Positions 58,201-64,000 of a stretch of 64,000 nucleotides of DNA are shown in pieces. The stretch's first letter is position 1; each line of letters starts with the position of its first letter. The notes below the pieces were generated by a model, which saw only the letters and a list, made by a program, of their open reading frames with translations, did not search any database and had not been told where the DNA came from. Origin of the DNA: Pelecanus crispus (taxonomy: Eukaryota > Chordata > Aves > Pelecaniformes > Pelecanidae); contig NC_134643.1 in the NCBI RefSeq assembly GCF_030463565.1, positions 196,001 through 260,000 on the forward strand, read 5' to 3'. The position numbers and the translations under genes are program-made.

Positions 58201-61200
58201 CGCAGCGCTGGGAACTGGCGGCCGCCCTTGCTGGCGGTGTGGGCAGGCAAGAGCGGGCAGGGTGTGCGGGAAGCGGGGCTGCGCCGAGCGGCTGTGGGTG
58301 TGCGCGGACTGTGCACGAATGCCGATGTGACCGCAGGGGGTTCCAGGTGTCATGCAGGGGTACAGCACAGTAGGTTGCGGTGCATGCTGCGTGCACCACT
58401 GGGCCGGACGGCGGTACAGCAGGGTGTGGTGCGCCGGGCCACGATGCCGGTGTTGCAGACAGGACGCGCAGGTGTGACCTGCTGGGAGCCAAGGTGTGAC
58501 ACAGGAGGGCACAGGCATCCTGGTGTGTCAGCCGGGGTGGCTGTGACGTGGGGCAGCGTGTGTGGCACGGAGGGGCAGAGGGTGGCATGGCGGGTGGTTT
58601 TGCCTTGGGCACAGCGGGTGTCTGGCAGGGTGCAATGAACCACGGAGGATGTGGGGTGGCTTCAACAGACCAGGGCAGTGCTGCGGGTCACCTGGGGTAT
58701 TGGTGCCAGGTGGTTGGAAAACTGAGCCTTAGTCAGTGCAGGGAGAAAGTTTACTGAAGGCTTGCGATAACTGTGGCCCTAACAAAGAGTGCTCATTAGA
58801 GGTGGAGTGCTGGGAGCAGTGGCGTGCCTGGGGATGGGTGGGCTGTAAGGCACAGGGAGCCTGTGCTCCAGGATGAGGCGTTGCAGGCAGGAGACGGGGT
58901 GCCCCTTGGGGATGAGAGGTGGGGGAAGATGAGGAGACAGAGACTTGGGGCGAGCAGAGCATTGCTGGGGCTGGAGGGGACTAAAGGAAGTGAGAGCACT
59001 CCAGTGGGGAAAGAGTTCTCTTTTGGAGACTGGCATGGGAGTCCTGCTCAGTGACGGAGGGGTAGTGGCTGGGGCCAGAGAGCTTTCTAAAGGACGCTGG
59101 TGCTGGGGCTGAGGGCCAGGCACTTGGGGCTGAGGTGCTGGCATGCTTGCAGGCACAGCTCTGCAGGCTCAGCTGCCAAGCGCTGGGGAGCAGCAGAGGC
59201 AGGCAAGGCAGCGCTGCCTTTGCTGTCGAAGAATCGGACAGACGCTCTGCTCTACTGAGGACTGACCTTGTGCTGCAGGAAAGGCTTTGCACCTGCTCGC
59301 TCCCACACCAGCCCCTGCTGGGGTTGTGAGCAAGCCTCTCAGGGACACGGTATCTGCTCTTTCCCTTCACTGCTGTATTAGTCCCAGCACATCAGCTCCT
59401 CCTCCATCATCCCTGTGCACACCCATCCCTAAGCTGATGCACAGACCCGGGTCTCATCCTGCTCCAGCCCTCACCCGAGATCGTGTTGTGTGATGCAGCA
59501 TGGGGCAGGGTCCAAGGGCTGTCAGTGAGGGCCCTTGCTCTGCACATTGCCGTGGTATCCACCTCTCTGCTTTGCTCTTCCTTGGGCACGGCTCTGTGCC
59601 TCCCTTCCCTGTCTCAGTTTGTTTTGGGAGTCTGCGTGGGCATTGGAGGAAGCAGCGATGCTGGAGTCAGTGTGACGGTGGGTTGTAACCCCCCACCCCC
59701 CTCCTCCTTACAAATCCTCCGCTGCAACCAGGGGATAGTCCCAGAGTCAGAGTGAAGCAGCTCAGCCTTGCCAGACTGAAAGATCCCCCGAGGCAGTGGA
59801 GGGAATGGGGCACTTCGTGCAAAGCAGAGCATCTTTGCACGTATAAAGTAGGAATTTCCCTCCCATATCTCCCTTCCCCAAGGGGCAGATGCATATCAGA
59901 GAGCTGAAGAGTGGAAATGTTTCTGGTGCAGCCACCGTGGGCTGGGGGTGGGAGCCCCTGGGGAGACCTGTGGGCTGCCTGGGGCGGGGTGCGTTGCTCC
60001 CCTCGAACGGCCGAGCAGGCAGAGCTTCGGGTGCGGGCAGGCATGCCGTGGGGAGCGCTGGGACGTGGGGCAACGCTGCCGGGTGCATGTAAGAGCAGCA
60101 CAGCACTCGCATCCTGGCAAGGGCAGCCTGCGCACCGCCAGCCTGGTTGATGCGCAGAGGAATTCACTGCAGTCGCAGCTCAGGGCTCTGGCTTTGCAGT
60201 GGGAGTAGCGGGAGCTCACACGTTGTGCACGGTGCTTGCGGAGGGGCAGGGCTGCCCGACCAGCCCTGTCCCTGCTGCCCGTCCCACGGGGCAGCGTGCT
60301 CTGGATTTCGTGGGACGCTGATGGGAGTCGGAGGCTGTGCTATGGTATCTGCTCCCCCGGGCAGAGAGGGGCAGGATGAAAGCAGATTTGGGTGCAGGCT
60401 CCCTGCAGAGCAGCCGTGGGAGGCAGGACGGTGCATGGCTGCTCTGTCAGACCCTCTGCTGCCCTGCGGGCTGGGCGAGGGGAGCCAGACACCCCGGGCT
60501 GTGCCCTGCACAGCACTCCCGTGCTGTCACCAGCCTGCAGCCGTGCTCAGGCTGGTGTGGGGGCATCCCTTTCTTTCAAACCAAGGCAGTGCCTGCAGAA
60601 GGCTGTTGCATTTACAGCTCAGGTGGGGGCTGACTTCCCAAATAGAAACTGCCTGTTTTGCAAACTCCTCTTCTGTGCTAGCTGAGGCACCTTCACTTAA
60701 AGGGAGGCAGGAAAACCCAGCTGGCTTAACAGTATGCATCCCTAAGAGCTGTATAGTGTCCTGTGACCGGCCCTGAACTTCCCTAGGCTCCTGTGTGCCA
60801 TCCCCATGCATTAGCTCTCTGGTCCAGGCACTCACAGTGCTCATTCTTCGCTCCTTGAGCACACAGGCTTGGTCCCTGCCTGCAAGGTGATATCCAAGTA
60901 GATGGGGGCCTGACCAGTGTGAAAGGGGACAAGGGGGAAAAGTGCAATTGAGCCTGTCCCATCTGCCACTGCTGGGCTTGCCACCGCACCCCCGTCTCCT
61001 CCTTGAGGCACTCTGGGATGTGTTGGAGGATGTTTGCTGTGTTTTGGAGAAGCTCATAGGACAGATGCTCTAGAGCTGTGTGTGTTCCCTGCCTCCTCCT
61101 CCCCTCTTACAGGGCGCAGGGTCCTTGGTCTCAGCCAGCTGGAGAGCAGCGAGGATCCTAGACCTCTTCCCTGCTCCGGCTCCTGACCTGTACGGGTCCT

Positions 61201-64000
61201 GCTCCTCCCTGCAGTTAGTTGGCGTTGCGCTGGCATGTGTCCGACCGGAGCCCAGCTCTCCTTCCCAGGGCTGCTGTGGCTCAGCAGGGCTGTGGCACAC
61301 TGTCTCTCAGGCCAGGTGGGGACACCTCTCCTGGCATGGTCTCTTGCTGCTCAGACGCTTTTCCCTGGGCTGGGATAGGCCTTTGCACTTCAGAGGAGCT
61401 GCTGTTGAGCTGTTGTTCACCTGAGCCTGTCTGCGTCTGGAGGGCAGGGAAGACCCTGAGGCACAGGCATCTTCCCAGGTGCGTCCTTCACCTGCTTTTG
61501 CTGCTCTGCTTGTCTGGCTTTGCTGCGGTAGTGGCCCTCCCTGGAGGGCAGCTGGCAGGAAGGCTGACACTTTTGCTGCTCTGTGGGTCTGTGTGGGGTT
61601 CTCGCTCCCGGCCAGGGTTAGTGTCTACACCCCGGGAGGGATCTCACAGCCTGCAGGTGCACACTGGGACTCAGGTGGGCTGGGGAAAGGGAAGGATGTC
61701 TGGTAGGCAGGGATAAGGCACAGGACCCTGATGGCACCTGCAAGAGAGGTAGTCAAATGCCTGCCTTGTGATGGGACCATTCCTCACCTCCTCTGACCTG
61801 GCTCTGCATCTCCTTCCTGGACCCATCCAGAGGTTGAGCTGCTCTGAGTGATGGGGCACAGGAATCAGGGATCATCCAAGAGAAGAGGCTTTCTTCCCTG
61901 CTTCCTCTAGGAAGAGCACAAACATAAGGAGAAGGGCTGGGACCCCAACAGGGATTGCTGGCCTCCGCAGGACTATGTGGTGCGGGCAAGGGGTTGGCGT
62001 GCCAAAGGGGTTTTGCTCACTGAATTCCAGCCCTTGTGCAGCCTGAAGTGACCCCCTGCCCTCCTCCCACGGGTGCCTCTGGGTCTGGCTTGGCAGCTGC
62101 AGTGCATGGCTGATGTGCCATGAGCATTGCTATAGCAAGCTCTGCTTGAAGATGAGGATTGCCTCTTTCGGGATCTTCAGAAACAGGGTGGACAGGTAGC
62201 TTTTCAGTAACAAGTCAGACTCCATTAGTTGCCAGAGTTTCAGAGATCAGGACTTCAGCTGGGCAAAGTTCAGTTTATTCAAGTTCATGTCTTCTGTCAC
62301 GGTTGGAGCCTTCAGGTGGTTCTTTAGACTGTGAAGCAGCTGACTTTTCAAGTCAAGTTTCCCAGCCCTCTTGGAGTTGTCTCCAAGCCTCTTTTAGGTT
62401 CCTTTGCAACTCTCCATCACTGTCTTTGTTCAACTGAAAGCCTTTGAATTCTCTGTTAGTGGTTTCCATTGTTAGGAGCAAATCTCCACCTGAGGCTGTG
62501 ACCTTGTCTCTGAAAAGGCAGCCTCTTCAGGCACATCACTGTTTACATCCTAATGATGGGCCAGCACTTTCAGGTTAAATAGTCTGAGCAACCTGCACCG
62601 ACTCTGAGCTCAGGGAAGAGAGGCTAAGCTGCCCTACACCCATACAAACAGCTTGCGAAATGGAACCTGGAGCACAGGAGGACAGACACATCACATGCAG
62701 AGAGGCGGGTGGAGATGGGACAGAAGTATGGGCCATTCTGCAGTGCAGAAACCAGGGAGGGGTGTGCTTAATTACCAAAAGGAGACTCCCTTTCTTGCAG
62801 TGCAGAAGTAGCTGGTGGCATTCCCTGCTGTGTAGGTGAAGAGCTCTGCTGGGGACATAAACAGGCTGTAAACCCCTCAGATACTGACCGACAGAGCTTG
62901 CAAATGGCCCTCGTTTCTGACAGGCAGAGTTGCCCCTGGGAGTTGCACGGTTCCCAAAGCCTATGGGCATGGGACGGCCTTGCAGGCAATGGGGGCCACG
63001 GACTGTCCTGGGCAGGGGCAGAGGCTGGGGCTATGGGAGACGAGCAGTGCTTGGCACATGCTGGCACACGCTGCTCCTGTGCTGGGGAGTGCCTGGGACC
63101 GTGGTCAGGAGCCACACAGTGCCCTACAGCCTGAAGGGTCCTCTGTCCTGCATGGCCCCTGGCAGGCGACTCCACTACTCAGCTGGATATTTTTCATGGT
63201 GCCCAAAATGTGCTGTCCCCTGTTGGCTTCTGTGAGCTCTCTGTGCGGCAGCTGAGGCACTCAACGCAAGTGCTTGGGGAAAGGAAGGTGCCACAAGATG
63301 GGTACGTCTTGTTGCTTCAGTTTTGGGTCCTTGTCTCCTCTCCTCCCCTCCCTTCTCACTAGCAGTTTCTGAAGGACTCTAAGTAGCAGTGGCCCGTGTG
63401 TTTGGGGACTGAGCTCTTCGGGAGGTGCCTGGGCCTGCCCAGCCTGCCGTGGGGTCCACCATGATGGCACCCTGGCTCCTGCTCCTCCCACCCAGACTGT
63501 GGGCTCTGTGCTCCTGTAAGAAGATTTTTGGGGGATGGTGGGTACAAGGGGGGTGGCCGGTCTGCTGGGAGCCCCGAGGTAGAGTGAAGTCGGGGCAGAT
63601 CATGTTGGTGACCTGACAGGAGGAGGAAGGACAATTCATTCTGTAGTGGAGGGGAAGAGTGATACTGAGAGCAAAGAGACCCTTTGAGGGGCAGATGCTA
63701 ATTTGGGATGAGAAACAGAAAGCTGTTTGTGTTGGAGAGGCATGGAGCCGTGGACGGGTTTCTTGTGGCAGTGCCATTTGGGAGTGTCTGGGCTGTGCAG
63801 GGAAGCTGAGCATGCGAGGATGCCGGCTGGAGGGACCGTGTGTCTATGGGAGGCATCTGAGCACAGCTGCTTGGTGGTGCAGGGAACACAGGCTCTGCTC
63901 CTCAGCACTGGCAGCGCGGGCTGTGCCGAGAGGGAGCCACCATCTCTCATGGTGTCTGTTTGGGTGCAGCCCTGTGGTGACAGCCTTGGTGGTTTCAGGC

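Larger units (their letters stand above)
57490..64000 (+). other. SHANK3 intron following the SPN-start exon
   Basis: Starts with the donor GTGAGTGCC and runs off the right edge. No sequence matching the expected next SHANK3 exon (starting KCLRL) was found. It begins with the 15-bp minisatellite and CpG-rich DNA, then becomes ordinary unique sequence from about 58.7 kb. Confidence 0.75.

Noticed and set aside
56652-58518. Minus-strand open frames of 554 and 459 codons opposite the SHANK3 exon
   Set aside because: They are GC-rich shadows made of repeated arginine/glycine/proline, all frames are open here, and no family signature is present.
57037-58638. 533-codon plus-strand open frame continuing past the SHANK3 exon
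   Set aside because: Beyond 57489 it reads through a splice donor into a C-rich minisatellite; stops are rare because of composition. Only 57163/57232-57489 is supported.
63330-63395. Strong splice acceptor candidate (CTCCCTTCTCACTAG) as the next SHANK3 exon
   Set aside because: The frame after it reaches TAG within eight codons and does not encode the expected KCLRL start.

Overview
The window is nuclear DNA of a bird. The evidence is CR1 LINE fragments with their 3' octamer-type tails, two avian-type endogenous retroviral solo LTRs, GC-rich CpG islands, and spliced vertebrate genes. The LTR family (outer ends TGTCCTGG...CACGACA) points to a neoavian rather than a galliform bird; this is from memory and not certain. 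There are no operons, CRISPR arrays or tRNA/rRNA genes.

Two protein genes are recognisable. (1) A complete five-exon acrosin gene (ACR, sperm trypsin-like protease) lies on the minus strand at 4341-6786. All splice phases agree, the catalytic triad is intact, it encodes 344 residues, and a poly(A) signal follows at 4170-4175. (2) The 5' end of SHANK3 (postsynaptic scaffold) lies on the plus strand. Its first recognisable coding exon is 57163/57232-57489 and ends in the family signature IGIPDLQQT just before a GTGAGT donor. The rest of SHANK3 lies beyond the right edge; 57490-64000 is its first downstream intron.

Layout: 1-170 LTR-like piece; 714-1046 solo LTR (plus); 2140-2770 TG-rich array; 4150-6800 ACR; 7267-7837 solo LTR (minus); 7870-8950 TG-rich minisatellite running into an orphan CpG island (8975-9240); 9513-28010 intergenic DNA with five CR1 fragments; 32250-33330 strong CpG island with an RFX-type X-box and a possible upstream SHANK3 exon (32913-32948); 33420-34030 degenerate minisatellite; 34-56.5 kb mostly unique non-coding DNA (probably SHANK3 intron if the 33 kb exon is real) with a CR1 pair at 48.2-48.6 kb; 56.6-58.1 kb GC-rich minisatellites and CpG island around the SHANK3 coding exon; then intron.

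The most interesting points are an in-frame splice solution joining the 33 kb CpG-island exon to the SHANK3 exon 24 kb away, the X-box at that island, the position and orientation of ACR relative to SHANK3 (unlike the human order), and the repeat architecture around both genes. I found no convincing wholly new system.
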